Source of the DNA: an uncultured Eubacterium sp.
GTDB taxonomy: Bacteria; Bacillota; Clostridia; Lachnospirales; Lachnospiraceae
DNA: 35,216 bases
Direction of reading: 5' to 3'
NCBI GenBank assembly: GCA_910586045.1
Contig: CAJUIH010000023.1
Coordinates: 1-35,216 of the forward strand
Made by a program: the position numbers and the translations under genes. Under the pieces are notes generated by a model. The model had not been told where the DNA came from. It worked only from the letters and a program-made list of their open reading frames with translations, and ran no database searches. Positions 15,516 to 25,256 of the stretch are shown piece by piece (position 1 is the first letter of the stretch; every line of letters starts with the position of its first letter).

Positions 15516-18179
15516 ATGGCAGATCGAATGTCAGAAGCAACACCGATGATGCAGCAATATTTAAAAATGAAAGAAGATTACCAGGACTGTATTTTATTTT
15601 ACCGTCTGGGTGATTTTTATGAAATGTTTTTTGAGGACGCCATAAAGGCATCGGAAGAACTGGAGCTTACGCTGACCGGAAAAAACTGCGGACTGAAAGA
15701 ACGCGCGCCGATGTGCGGCGTACCTTACCACTCGGTCGAAGGGTATCTGAATAAGCTTGTCGAAAAAGGCTACAAAGTCGCGATCTGCGAACAGGTAGAA
15801 GACCCGAAGCAGACACGCGGAATTGTAAAAAGAGAGGTTATCCGCATCGTAACGCCCGGAACCAATACGAATATGCAGGCGCTGGACGAATCCAAAAATA
15901 ATTATATCATGTCCGTTGCTTATCTGAACGAGCGTTATGGGCTGTCCGCTGCGGATGTGACGACCGGGGATTATTATGTAACGGAAATGGAGACGGAACA
16001 AAAGCTTTTGGATGAACTGAATAAGTTTGCACCGTCTGAAATTATCTGCAATGAAGCGTTTTATATGAGCGGCATTGATATAGAAGCGCTGCACATGCAG
16101 TTTAACAGCCGCATCGCTTCCCTGGAAGCATGGTATTTCGCGGACGAAACCGTTACGGATACGCTGCTTGCGCATTTTAAGGTAAACAGCCTGGAAGGGC
16201 TTGGCCTGAAAGATTATCCATGCGGTACCGTCGCCGCAGGCGCCCTGCTGAAATATTTATATGAAACACAGAAAAACTCGCTGGAGCATATGTCCGCGAT
16301 CCATCCCTATACAACCGGCATGTTTATGGTGATCGACAGCTCGACAAGAAGAAACCTGGAACTGGTGGAAACCATGCGCGAAAAGCAAAAACGCGGTTCC
16401 CTGCTGTGGGTGCTGGACCGGACAAAAACGGCGATGGGCGCCAGAATGCTGCGGTCTTACGTAGAGCAGCCATTAATCGAGAAAAGCAGCATCGAACAAC
16501 GCTTCGATGCAATCGCGCAATTAAACGCAAACGTGATTGACCGGGAAGAAATCCGCGAATACCTGCGTTCGATTCATGATTTGGAACGCCTGATTACGCG
16601 GGTAACCTATCAGACCGCGAATCCGCGCGACCTGATTTCCCTTAGAAACTCCATAAAAATGATCGCTCCGGTCAAAAAGATCCTGCATGATTTTGACTGC
16701 GCGCTGTTAGGAACCGTACAAAATGATTTGGACGACCTGCAGGATATTTATGACCTGATCAAACATTCTATCGAAGAAGAAGCTCCGGTTTCTGTGCGCG
16801 AAGGCGGCATTTTAAAAAACGGTTTTACCGAAGAAATCGATCAGCTTAGGGAAGCGCGCACAAACGGCAAAACATGGCTGGCAGACGTCGAGAAGCGGGA
16901 GCGGGAGCAGACCGGAATTAAAAACCTCAAAATAAAATATAATAAAATATTCGGCTATTATCTGGAAGTAACCAATTCGTACAAAAATATGGTTCCGGAA
17001 CACTATGTCCGCCGCCAGACGCTTGCAAACGCGGAACGCTACATTACGCCGGAATTAAAGGAACTGGAAGATATGATCCTGGGCGCGGAAGATAAACTGG
17101 TCGCTATGGAATATGAGATTTTTTGTGAAATCCGAAAAAAAATAGCCTCCGAGGTCGTACGGATCCAAAAAACCGCCAAGGCGGTCGCTGCGCTGGACGT
17201 ATTGGCTTCGCTTGCCACAGTGGCCGAGGAAAACCATTACTGCAGGCCAAAACTAAATACATCCGGCACGATCGATATCCGGGAAGGACGTCATCCTGTC
17301 GTAGAAAAAATGATCCCGCACGATATGTTTATTACAAACGATACCTACCTGGACAATGGTTCCAGGCGGATTTCCATTATTACCGGGCCGAATATGGCCG
17401 GGAAATCCACCTATATGCGCCAAACTGCCCTGATTGTCATTTTAGCGCAGATCGGGAGCTTTGTCCCGGCCAAATCTGCGGATATCGGGCTGACAGACCG
17501 CGTATTTACAAGAGTCGGCGCATCCGACGACCTGGCAAGCGGACAGAGCACCTTTATGGTGGAAATGAATGAAGTAGCAAATATCCTGCGCAATGCGACA
17601 GACAAAAGCCTGCTTATTTTAGACGAAATCGGGCGGGGGACAAGCACCTTTGACGGGCTGAGCATTGCCTGGGCCGTCGTAGAGCATATCTCAAACCCAA
17701 AGCTGCTCGGGGCAAAGACGCTTTTCGCCACACATTACCATGAGCTGACGGAGCTGGAGGGCAAACTGGATAATGTCAACAACTACTGCATCGCGGTCAA
17801 GGAAAAAGGGGACGATATTGTCTTTCTGCGCAAAATTGTAAAAGGCGGCGCGGACAAGAGCTACGGCATCCAGGTAGCAAAATTGGCCGGCGTACCGGAA
17901 AGCGTGATTGCGCGGGCAAAGGAGATTGTAGAAGAGCTGAGTAAAAATGATATCACAGAGATCACGAAAAATTTGACGGTACACAGTGTAAAAAACGAGA
18001 AATCAAAGAAAAAAGCAAAGCCGTCGGAAATGGATTTGGAGCAGATTTCTTTGTTTGATACGGTAAAGGACGATGCGATTATCGAAGAGCTGCGCAGCGT
18101 GGATGTCAGCCGTATGACGCCGCTGGAAGCGATGAATAAGCTGTATGAGCTGCAAAATAAGGTGAAAAACCGGTGGTAA
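15516..18179 (+). CDS. mutS: DNA mismatch repair protein MutS
   Basis: MutS recognises mispaired and unpaired bases and recruits MutL. The N-terminal mismatch-binding domain has TPMMQQYLKMK and the YRLGDFYEMFFEDA segment with the Phe-x-Glu wedge (FYEMF). The ABC-type ATPase has Walker A GPNMAGKST at about 624-632 and Walker B LLILDEIGRGTSTFDG around 700-715. FATHYHEL follows, then a helix-rich tail. The 887 aa is a normal length. The start has AGAGAGG 11 bp upstream; a Met at residue 5 is an alternative. It is normally next to mutL, but here a WG-repeat gene separates them. Confidence 0.96.
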   Translation: MADRMSEATPMMQQYLKMKEDYQDCILFYRLGDFYEMFFEDAIKASEELELTLTGKNCGLKERAPMCGVPYHSVEGYLNKLVEKGYKVAICEQVEDPKQTRGIVKREVIRIVTPGTNTNMQALDESKNNYIMSVAYLNERYGLSAADVTTGDYYVTEMETEQKLLDELNKFAPSEIICNEAFYMSGIDIEALHMQFNSRIASLEAWYFADETVTDTLLAHFKVNSLEGLGLKDYPCGTVAAGALLKYLYETQKNSLEHMSAIHPYTTGMFMVIDSSTRRNLELVETMREKQKRGSLLWVLDRTKTAMGARMLRSYVEQPLIEKSSIEQRFDAIAQLNANVIDREEIREYLRSIHDLERLITRVTYQTANPRDLISLRNSIKMIAPVKKILHDFDCALLGTVQNDLDDLQDIYDLIKHSIEEEAPVSVREGGILKNGFTEEIDQLREARTNGKTWLADVEKREREQTGIKNLKIKYNKIFGYYLEVTNSYKNMVPEHYVRRQTLANAERYITPELKELEDMILGAEDKLVAMEYEIFCEIRKKIASEVVRIQKTAKAVAALDVLASLATVAEENHYCRPKLNTSGTIDIREGRHPVVEKMIPHDMFITNDTYLDNGSRRISIITGPNMAGKSTYMRQTALIVILAQIGSFVPAKSADIGLTDRVFTRVGASDDLASGQSTFMVEMNEVANILRNATDKSLLILDEIGRGTSTFDGLSIAWAVVEHISNPKLLGAKTLFATHYHELTELEGKLDNVNNYCIAVKEKGDDIVFLRKIVKGGADKSYGIQVAKLAGVPESVIARAKEIVEELSKNDITEITKNLTVHSVKNEKSKKKAKPSEMDLEQISLFDTVKDDAIIEELRSVDVSRMTPLEAMNKLYELQNKVKNRW

Positions 18180-18272
18180 ATCCGCTGGATAACACCTTAT
18201 CTAAACTATTACGCCAGACATGAAATATCAAACGAAAATTGTTCAAATATAATGGCATTTCCCTGCCTGGTA

Positions 18273-18281
18273 TGTTATAAT
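18273..18281 (+). promoter_or_regulatory. Extended -10 promoter upstream of WG-repeat gene
   Basis: TGTTATAAT is a perfect extended -10 (TGnTATAAT). It lies about 140 bp upstream of the WG-repeat gene start, giving a long leader. No clear -35 is seen. Confidence 0.45.
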
Positions 18282-18421
18282 ATCCCATAGTCAAATGTGA
18301 GCAGTATAAGGATTGCCTGATGGCTGTACGATCCAGAAAATGGAAAGGAAACATCAAAATCCTAAAACGCCAACCCGTATTTTTGATTTCTGTCTGTAAA
18401 ATGGAAAGGAGTGAAGATGCA

Positions 18422-19627
18422 ATGAACGTATTTTGCGTTAAAAAAATAATAGCAAAATCAACACTGACGTTTCTGCTTATGCTGTGCGTTATGATTTTTG
18501 TGCTGCCAGTTTCCAATGTTTATGCCTCAATGCCTGGCACAGTACAAATGAACATAAATGAAGTACGAAGATTAACAACAACCAGTGGTAAAACCAATTA
18601 CCGTTGGTCTTGGACGAATCATTCTGTCATTTCTGTGAACGGAAATGGCTCATCTTGTACAGTTAGGGCTTTAAAAAAAGGATCCGCATTCATTACGGTA
18701 ACTTATAAAATAAGAAAGCCACAAGTAAGATATGACCGTGTCAGCGGCAGATGGGTTGACGGATTTGAGTATGTAGATCAAACCGATACTTGTTCTGTAT
18801 TAGTGGTTGATCCTGCTACCAGTAAAAATCCGCTCACGCTTCCAAGCAACGCAAATGGGCGTAAAGGTGAAAATATATCCGGCACAATTGAAGACATCGG
18901 ATCTTTCTCAAATGGATTAGTGCCGGTAAAAAGAAAAGGGCTATGGGGATACGCAGATGACAAATTACGATTGGTCATCCCTTTTCAATATAAAGCTGTG
19001 AATGATTTTAATGATGCCGGAATGGCGAGTGTACTATTAGAAGATATATGGTGTGTAATCGACAAAAACCAAAAAATAATATATCGTGACTCAGGTGCGG
19101 GATTTCCAGAAGTTACCGCCTGTAATACATATATTTTAGTACGGAGATTTTATGATTCGGACCGCACAGCTTGGAGTTGGGAAATGTATGATTTGAAAGG
19201 GCAGCCAATTAGCAGCGAACCAAAGACAACCACAATAAAACACAATTATGCGAAAGACGAATTAAATTATAAGGGCCTGGATGCAACTGGTAACTATTGG
19301 CTGTTTGTATCGCCAACGAATGAGAACAAAATTATGCTGAAAGTACCAGTCATTCAAGGTATGGGAGTGTATAATACGCCGTACAAAGAAGGCCTGTTTA
19401 TTATTTGGTCTGAAAGCCGTTCCAAATATGGGGCAGCAGACAAAACGGGAAAAATAGTCGTTCCATGCAATTATGACAAATTATATAGTCCTTACAATGG
19501 CTATTTACCTTATAAACAGGGAACTAAATGCGGTCTATTAAAAAGTCCGCTTCGTTCTTCTTCTGTTAATACAGGTTCCATAAAACGACCTATTATATCA
19601 AAACCTATTGGAAAAACGAGTAAATAA
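18422..19627 (+). CDS. Secreted WG-repeat protein with Ig-like N-terminal domain
   Basis: This 401-aa protein is probably exported. The N-terminus (MNVFCVKKII..., hydrophobic 13-30, likely cut after NVYA at about 35) is a signal peptide. Residues about 40-130 resemble a bacterial Ig-like (BIG2) domain, with WTNHSVISVNGNG and ALKKGSAFITVTY. WG-repeat units follow: GLVPVKRKGLWGYADD with VIPFQYKAVNDF, an imperfect unit, and YGAADKTGKIVVPCNYDKL near the C-terminus. No catalytic motif is seen. GGAGTG precedes ATG 18422; the open frame upstream to 18320 is not signal-like. The coding sequence is visibly more AT-rich than its neighbours, suggesting acquisition. It has its own promoter and terminator. 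Confidence 0.75.
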   Translation: MNVFCVKKIIAKSTLTFLLMLCVMIFVLPVSNVYASMPGTVQMNINEVRRLTTTSGKTNYRWSWTNHSVISVNGNGSSCTVRALKKGSAFITVTYKIRKPQVRYDRVSGRWVDGFEYVDQTDTCSVLVVDPATSKNPLTLPSNANGRKGENISGTIEDIGSFSNGLVPVKRKGLWGYADDKLRLVIPFQYKAVNDFNDAGMASVLLEDIWCVIDKNQKIIYRDSGAGFPEVTACNTYILVRRFYDSDRTAWSWEMYDLKGQPISSEPKTTTIKHNYAKDELNYKGLDATGNYWLFVSPTNENKIMLKVPVIQGMGVYNTPYKEGLFIIWSESRSKYGAADKTGKIVVPCNYDKLYSPYNGYLPYKQGTKCGLLKSPLRSSSVNTGSIKRPIISKPIGKTSK

Positions 19628-19786
19628 AACCGTTTCTGCCAACAATTATAAATTAGAAATGAAATTGTCTTTTCATAATGAGCGATTCTATTCTTTGAAA
19701 TAATAGAACAGACGCAATCAAAAATCATTGAGGATTAAAAAATAGAGGCGTTGCTGAAAACATTGGCGAAAATCTATAAAATTGAA

Positions 19787-19831
19787 AAGGCTGTCGCTTT
19801 AAGAAATAAAATTTCATAGAGCGACAGCTTT
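19787..19831 (+). terminator. Rho-independent terminator after WG-repeat gene
   Basis: AAGGCTGTCGCT (19787-19798) pairs with AGCGACAGCTTT (19820-19831), one G-U pair included, around a 21-nt loop. A T-rich run follows (TTTATTTTTGATTTTTT). It is 160 bp downstream of the stop codon. Confidence 0.7.
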
Positions 19832-19947
19832 ATTTTTGATTTTTTGCAAGTAAAGAACTGTCCAAAATAACTAACCATAGTTCTTGTTGTAACACCTGAA
19901 CGGTTACTCCTGCAATGCAAATCAAAGCTGTTTTTCAATCCATATCA

Positions 19948-19976
19948 TTGATTTACATGGCTGTTAGCGGTATAAT
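19948..19976 (+). promoter_or_regulatory. Probable mutL promoter
   Basis: TTGATT (19948-19953), a 17-bp spacer and perfect TATAAT (19971-19976) stand upstream of mutL. This promoter could drive much of the downstream run of same-strand genes. Confidence 0.65.
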
Positions 19977-20158
19977 AAAACGGTCTGACGGCCAATTAAT
20001 ACTCACGAGAGATAAAGTTTAACAGATGAATCAAGATAACAACATTCATGAGTCGTCTTTATTTGCTAAAATTTAGGGTGCACGAACATATATTACATCG
20101 ATGTCAGCCGGAAACGGGAAGCCAAAACAAACCAAACAAAAAATTAGGAGGAACCCCA

Positions 20159-22075
20159 ATGTGCGACATACAAGTACTGGACGAACAAACAATCGATCAA
20201 ATTGCAGCAGGGGAAGTCGTCGAACGCCCTTCTTCTGTTGTAAAAGAACTGGTAGAAAACGCAATAGATGCAGGTGCAACAGCGATTACGATAGAAATTA
20301 AAGATGGCGGCATTTCCTTAATCCGCATTACAGACAACGGGCAGGGGATCCAAAAAGCGCAGGTGCCCGCCGCGTTTTTACGCCATGCGACAAGCAAGCT
20401 GCGTACAATGGAAGACCTGCTTTCGATTGCGTCCCTGGGATTTCGGGGCGAAGCGCTTTCCAGTATCGCCGCCGTTGCACAGGTGGAAGTCATTACAAAA
20501 ACCCCGTCCGAATTGACAGGGACAAAGTATGTAATCGAAGGCTCCAAAGAAAAAAGCCTGGAAGATGTCGGTGCGCCGGATGGGACGACGTTTCTGGTAA
20601 AAAACCTGTTTTACAATACGCCTGCCCGCCAGAAATTTCTAAAATCCCCGCAGACGGAAGCCTCTTATGTCAGCAATCTGGTGGAACGGCTCGCTTTGTC
20701 CCATCCGGATATTTCATTCCAGTTTATTTCCAATAACCAGCCAAAGCTGCATACGAATGGAAATACGCAGTTAAAGGATATTATCTACCATATTTTTGGC
20801 AGGGACATAACGGCAGGCGTGATGCCCGTCCATAAAGAAACAGAAATACTGACGGTGGACGGGTATATCGGCAAGCCGTTCCTTGCAAGGGGAAACCGCA
20901 ATTATGAAATTTATTTTATCAATGGGCGGTATAGTAAGAGCCGTCTGCTTACCAAAAGTATAGAAGACGCGTATAAGTCTTATGTAATGAAACACCAGTA
21001 TCCGTTCGTCGTACTGCAGATGAAAATAGATCCGGCACGTATGGATGTAAACGTGCATCCGTCCAAAATGGAAATCCGTTTTCACCAGGAGGAAACGGTT
21101 TACAAGCTGCTGACCGCGGTGATTCGCGGCGCGCTTGCACAGACGGATATCATCCCGCAGGTGCCGCCCAAAGAAGACAAAACGCAAACATCGGATCGCA
21201 AAAAAAACGAGCGCGCACAAATTCCGCGCGGCCCGGAACCATTTGAAAAAAAGCGTCTGGAGGCGGTTGCGGCGGCTGTACGAAAAGACAGCCCTTATGA
21301 ACGAAAATACAAGGATACCGGCGGTTTTCAACAGGAAAAACAAAACCGGGAAGAACGCGGCCAGACGGATCCAGCGCAGCCTGCACACGGAAGCTGTATG
21401 GATGCAAAACAGCCCGTTTACAGCCAAACGGAATTTGAACAGCTTACGCTTGCGGAATCAGGCGCTTATCATGCCGATTTTATCAAAGAAGCCAAACGCA
21501 GGAATTATACGGTGATCGGCCAGCTATTTGACACTTACTGGCTCGTACAGGCAGAACAGGAATTGTTTATGATTGACCAGCATGCCGCGCATGAAAAAGT
21601 CCTGTATGAAAACATGATGGCCCGATTGGAAAGCCAGGCATTTAGTTCCCAGCAGGTCAGCCCGCCTGTCATTATTACGATGACCATGCAGGAAGAACAT
21701 TGCTTCCATAAATATGAAGCGCAGTTTACACGGATCGGATTTGAAGTTAATTCTTTTGGCGGACGGGAATACGCTATATGCGCCGTGCCCGCCAATTTAT
21801 ACGGGCTAAAGCAAAAGGAATTGTTTTTGGAAATGCTGGACGCGCTCAGCCAGGAGGCGGGCCGCGCCGCGCCGGACCGTATTCTGGAAAAAATCGCGTC
21901 CATGTCCTGCAAGGCTGCGGTAAAAGGAAGCCAGCGCCTATCCCGCGCGGAAGCGCTGCAGTTGATCGAGGATTTGCTGGAACTGGAAAATCCATATAAC
22001 TGCCCGCATGGGCGGCCGACGATCATTGCCATGTCAAAGGCGGAAATCGAGCGGAAATTTAAGCGCATTGTATGA
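20159..22075 (+). CDS. mutL: DNA mismatch repair protein MutL (endonuclease type)
   Basis: MutL couples MutS mismatch recognition to strand incision. The N-terminal GHKL ATPase shows IAAGEVVERPSSVVKELVEN with the catalytic Glu, DNGQGI, and the RGEALSSIA loop. The C-terminal domain carries the nicking-endonuclease motif DQHAAHEKVLYE at 473-484, plus SCKAAVKG and CPHGRP. These mark the MutH-independent type found in Firmicutes. A variable linker (about 340-440) joins the two domains. ATG 20159 follows AGGAGG (20146-20151); the open frame from 20048 is spurious. The product is 638 aa. Confidence 0.96.
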   Translation: MCDIQVLDEQTIDQIAAGEVVERPSSVVKELVENAIDAGATAITIEIKDGGISLIRITDNGQGIQKAQVPAAFLRHATSKLRTMEDLLSIASLGFRGEALSSIAAVAQVEVITKTPSELTGTKYVIEGSKEKSLEDVGAPDGTTFLVKNLFYNTPARQKFLKSPQTEASYVSNLVERLALSHPDISFQFISNNQPKLHTNGNTQLKDIIYHIFGRDITAGVMPVHKETEILTVDGYIGKPFLARGNRNYEIYFINGRYSKSRLLTKSIEDAYKSYVMKHQYPFVVLQMKIDPARMDVNVHPSKMEIRFHQEETVYKLLTAVIRGALAQTDIIPQVPPKEDKTQTSDRKKNERAQIPRGPEPFEKKRLEAVAAAVRKDSPYERKYKDTGGFQQEKQNREERGQTDPAQPAHGSCMDAKQPVYSQTEFEQLTLAESGAYHADFIKEAKRRNYTVIGQLFDTYWLVQAEQELFMIDQHAAHEKVLYENMMARLESQAFSSQQVSPPVIITMTMQEEHCFHKYEAQFTRIGFEVNSFGGREYAICAVPANLYGLKQKELFLEMLDALSQEAGRAAPDRILEKIASMSCKAAVKGSQRLSRAEALQLIEDLLELENPYNCPHGRPTIIAMSKAEIERKFKRIV

Positions 22076-22194
22076 TCGTTTGTTACAAATTTACGTCATT
22101 CGATGTTTCCCTTGAAAAGTTGCGTTAAATGTAGTAAGTTAGAACCATGAGAAACGAAGACCAAATTGATAACTATTCCAGGAGGTCTCTGCCT

Positions 22195-23196
22195 ATGCAG
22201 ACACAACAGCCGCTGGTGATCCTTACCGGCCCTACAGCCGTGGGCAAGACAGCCTTGTCTGTCCAGTTGGCAAAACAAATCGGCGGCGCTGTCCTCTCCG
22301 CTGATTCCATGCAGGTTTACAAATATATGGACATCGGTTCCGCCAAAATTACGCCGGATGAAATGCAGGGGGTGCGGCATTATTTGATCGGCGAACTGAT
22401 GCCGGATGAACCGTTTAGCGTCGCGCGCTTCCAGCAGTATGCGAAAAAATACATACAGGAAATTTATCAAAACGGACAGATTCCGATTATCGCGGGCGGT
22501 ACCGGATTTTATATCCAGTCCGTATTGTATGATATTGATTTTTTCGAACAGGAAACGGACGGAGCGATTCGTAAAGAATTGGAGCAGGAAGCGTTAAACA
22601 AGGGCGCGGCGTATCTGCACAGCCGGCTTGCCGCGGTTGACCCTGCTTCCGCGCAGGCGATTCATGCCAACAATGTCAAACGCGTGATCCGTGCTTTGGA
22701 ATTTTACCGCTTGACAGGACGGCGTATTTCTGAGCATAATGAAAAGGAACGTAAGAAAACATCCCCTTACCGCTTTGCCTATTTTGTCTTAAACGACGAC
22801 CGGGCGCATCTGTACGCGGCGATTGAGCGCCGTGTGGACCAGATGTTTGCGAACGGGCTTGTAGCGGAAGTAAAAAAGCTCAAAGAGATGGGCTATACGC
22901 CTGACATGGTTTCCATGCAGGGGCTTGGCTATAAAGAGTTGTTTCCATATTTTTCCGGGGAATGCACGCTTGCGCAGGCCGCCGATTTAATTAAGCGGGA
23001 TACCAGGCATTTCGCCAAACGCCAGCTTACGTGGTTTCGGCGTGAAAAAGACGTAATCTGGCTGAATAAAGAGATGTTTTCTTATGATAACGACAAAATT
23101 TTATCGTATATGAATGCTATTCTTAGAGAGAAAGGAATCACTAACAGCTATGATGGAACAAAAGAGCAGTCGGGACAGACTGTTTTGCATGTATGA
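22195..23196 (+). CDS. miaA: tRNA dimethylallyltransferase
   Basis: MiaA adds a dimethylallyl group to N6 of adenosine 37 in tRNAs reading UNN codons. The P-loop GPTAVGKT lies at 12-19. The DSMQVYKYMDIGSAK segment follows, with the catalytic Asp, and then the IPIIAGGTGFYIQSVLYDI substrate channel. The C-terminal MQGLGYKE and TRHFAKRQLTWFRRE segments are typical. ATG 22195 has AGGAGG nine bases upstream; the in-frame ATG at 22147 lacks one. The 333-aa length is slightly above average. The next gene starts inside its 3' end. Confidence 0.95.
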   Translation: MQTQQPLVILTGPTAVGKTALSVQLAKQIGGAVLSADSMQVYKYMDIGSAKITPDEMQGVRHYLIGELMPDEPFSVARFQQYAKKYIQEIYQNGQIPIIAGGTGFYIQSVLYDIDFFEQETDGAIRKELEQEALNKGAAYLHSRLAAVDPASAQAIHANNVKRVIRALEFYRLTGRRISEHNEKERKKTSPYRFAYFVLNDDRAHLYAAIERRVDQMFANGLVAEVKKLKEMGYTPDMVSMQGLGYKELFPYFSGECTLAQAADLIKRDTRHFAKRQLTWFRREKDVIWLNKEMFSYDNDKILSYMNAILREKGITNSYDGTKEQSGQTVLHV

Positions 23197-24457
23197 GGAA
23201 ATGGGCATCAGCCGAAAAGTTTCCGAATTTGGAGAAAACATTGCGGACCGGTTAAGCGGACGGTTTGCGCAGATTGATGAAAACGCGCAGTTAAACCAGC
23301 TAAAAGTCATTCAGGCCATGCAAAAAAACAGGGTAAGCGCGGAATGCTTCCAGCAGACAAGCGGTTACGGGTACAACGATTTTGGACGCGATACGCTCGA
23401 AAAAGTGTACGCGGACTGCTTTCATACCGAAGACGCGCTGGTACGTCCGCAGATTACATGCGGAACCCATGCGCTCGCGCTCGCGCTGCTTTCCAATTTA
23501 CGGCCGGGGGACGAGCTTTTGTCGGCATCCGGAAAACCGTATGATACATTAGAAGAAGTCATTGGAATCCGACCGTCCAAAGGGTCGTTGGCGGAATACG
23601 GCATCACATACCGGCAGGTCGACCTGCTTTCTGACGGCAGTTTTGATTACGAAGGACTGCGGCATGCCATCAATGAAAAGACGAAACTGATCGCCATTCA
23701 AAGATCTAAGGGTTACCAGGCAAGGCCGACGCTTTCGGTATGCGCGATTGGGGAATTGATCGCGTTCGCGAAACAGATAAAACCGGATGTGATCTGCATG
23801 GTAGACAATTGTTACGGGGAATTTGTAGAATTGCAGGAACCGTCCGATGTCGGCGCGGATTTAACGGTCGGTTCCCTGATTAAAAATCCAGGCGGCGGCT
23901 TAGCGCCGATTGGCGGGTATCTGGCGGGTTCGAAAGCGTGTATCGAAAACGCGGCGTACCGGCTGACCTCGCCGGGGCTAGGCAAGGAGGTCGGGGCGTC
24001 GCTTGGCGTAATCCAGTCTTTTTACCAGGGGCTTTTTCAGGCTCCGGTCGTTACGGCGGCTGCGCTAAAGGGCGCGGTTTTTGCGGCAAATATTTACGAA
24101 ACGCTTGGTTTTTCGGTGCTGCCGAACGGCTCAGAGCCGCGGTATGATATTATCCAGGCGGTCGCGCTGAAATCCCCGGAACGCCTTTGCGCGTTTTGCG
24201 AGGGAATCCAGGCCGCGGCGCCGGTAGACAGTTTTGTTACGCCGGCTCCGTGGGATATGCCGGGATATGACAGCAAGGTAATTATGGCGGCCGGTGCGTT
24301 TGTACAAGGCTCTTCGATTGAACTAAGTGCGGACGGGCCGCTGCGGGAGCCGTATAACGTCTATTTCCAGGGCGGGCTGACCTGGTATCATGCAAAACTG
24401 GGAATTTTAATGTCTTTACAAAAACTTTATGAGCGAAATCTTGTTAATTGGGATTGA
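23150..24457 (+). CDS. PLP-dependent methionine gamma-lyase / YnbB-family protein
   Basis: This 435-aa PLP enzyme is of the Cys/Met-metabolism fold. It belongs to the group once called aluminium resistance protein (YnbB in B. subtilis), whose substrate is uncertain. The core shows TCGTHALALALLSNLRPGDEL, VDNCYGEFVE with the PLP-contacting Asp, and GSLIKNPGGGLAPIGGYLAG, where Lys245 is the expected Schiff-base lysine. ATG 23150 (or the adjacent ATG at 23153) has AAAGGA upstream and lies within miaA, overlapping it by 47 bp, so translation is probably coupled. The open frame from 23114 precedes the ribosome site. Confidence 0.88.
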   Translation: MMEQKSSRDRLFCMYEEMGISRKVSEFGENIADRLSGRFAQIDENAQLNQLKVIQAMQKNRVSAECFQQTSGYGYNDFGRDTLEKVYADCFHTEDALVRPQITCGTHALALALLSNLRPGDELLSASGKPYDTLEEVIGIRPSKGSLAEYGITYRQVDLLSDGSFDYEGLRHAINEKTKLIAIQRSKGYQARPTLSVCAIGELIAFAKQIKPDVICMVDNCYGEFVELQEPSDVGADLTVGSLIKNPGGGLAPIGGYLAGSKACIENAAYRLTSPGLGKEVGASLGVIQSFYQGLFQAPVVTAAALKGAVFAANIYETLGFSVLPNGSEPRYDIIQAVALKSPERLCAFCEGIQAAAPVDSFVTPAPWDMPGYDSKVIMAAGAFVQGSSIELSADGPLREPYNVYFQGGLTWYHAKLGILMSLQKLYERNLVNWD

Positions 24458-24536
24458 ATGTGTTAAGATTATAAACTGTATATTTCTTTTTTATTCCAGA
24501 CCGGGAGAGAGCGGAAAGGATAAAAGAAAATAAAAT

Positions 24537-25244
24537 ATGCAACCTATACAGCAGAAGCATTTCACGGTAAAAGAACTTCCGGATTCTGAAAAGCCCTATG
24601 AAAAATGCCGTAAATACGGGGCGGAATATTTGTCGGACGCAGAGCTTTTGGCAGTGTTGATCCGCACCGGAAAACAAGGGAAGACTTCCATTGAATTGGC
24701 CCAGCAGTTTTTAAAAGATGGAAACGGAAACCTGCTGAACCTGTATGAGTATTCACTGGAACGCATCATGCAGATTCCCGGCCTTGGGCCGGTAAAGGCG
24801 GTACAGCTAAAATGCATCGCGGAAATCTCCAAACGGATCGCGGAAACGACGCGCATGCAGAATCTGTCTTTTGACAATCCCGCTTCCATAGCGGCGTATT
24901 TTATGGAACAGATGCGGCATGAGCCAAAAGAACAGGTGCGTGTCTGCCTGTTGGATATGAAGTGCCATTTTTTGGGGAGCTGCGTCCTTTCGATTGGGAC
25001 TGTCAATGCGTCGATCTTATCGCCGCGGGATATTTTCAGGGAAGCGCTGCGTGCGAATGCAGCTTTTGTGATCCTCCTGCACAATCATCCGAGCGGAGAT
25101 CCAAGGCCAAGCCGTGAAGACCAAAAGATTACGGCACACATCGCCGAATGCGGACGGATGCTCCAAATCGGGCTTGCCGACCATATTATTATCGGTGATA
25201 ATCAATACTACAGTTTTAGAGAAAAGGGACTGCTTGATCCCTGA
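24537..25244 (+). CDS. radC: RadC/UPF0758 JAB-domain protein
   Basis: This 235-aa RadC-family protein has a role in DNA metabolism that is doubtful despite the name. The N-terminal ~100 residues include a helix-hairpin-helix-like segment (IPGLGPVKAVQL). The C-terminal JAMM/MPN metal-binding motif is complete: His182, His184, Ser192 and Asp195 in the HxH-x7-S-x2-D pattern (HNHPSGDPRPSRED). The start is ATG 24537; the ribosome site (AAAGGA near 24516) is somewhat distant. TTGAAT and TATATT with a 19-bp gap upstream could be a weak promoter. In many Firmicutes radC lies just before mreB, as here. Confidence 0.9.
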   Translation: MQPIQQKHFTVKELPDSEKPYEKCRKYGAEYLSDAELLAVLIRTGKQGKTSIELAQQFLKDGNGNLLNLYEYSLERIMQIPGLGPVKAVQLKCIAEISKRIAETTRMQNLSFDNPASIAAYFMEQMRHEPKEQVRVCLLDMKCHFLGSCVLSIGTVNASILSPRDIFREALRANAAFVILLHNHPSGDPRPSREDQKITAHIAECGRMLQIGLADHIIIGDNQYYSFREKGLLDP

Positions 25245-25256
25245 TAGGAGACAAAA

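Larger units (their letters stand above)
19628..20158 (+). other. Intergenic region between WG-repeat gene and mutL
   Basis: No gene is supported. The region contains a terminator hairpin (19787-19831), a 7-bp inverted repeat AAGAACT/AGTTCTT (19853-19859/19879-19885), the mutL promoter (19948-19976) and a leader of about 180 bp to the mutL start. The frame open from 20048 is an upstream extension of mutL, not a separate gene. Confidence 0.6.
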
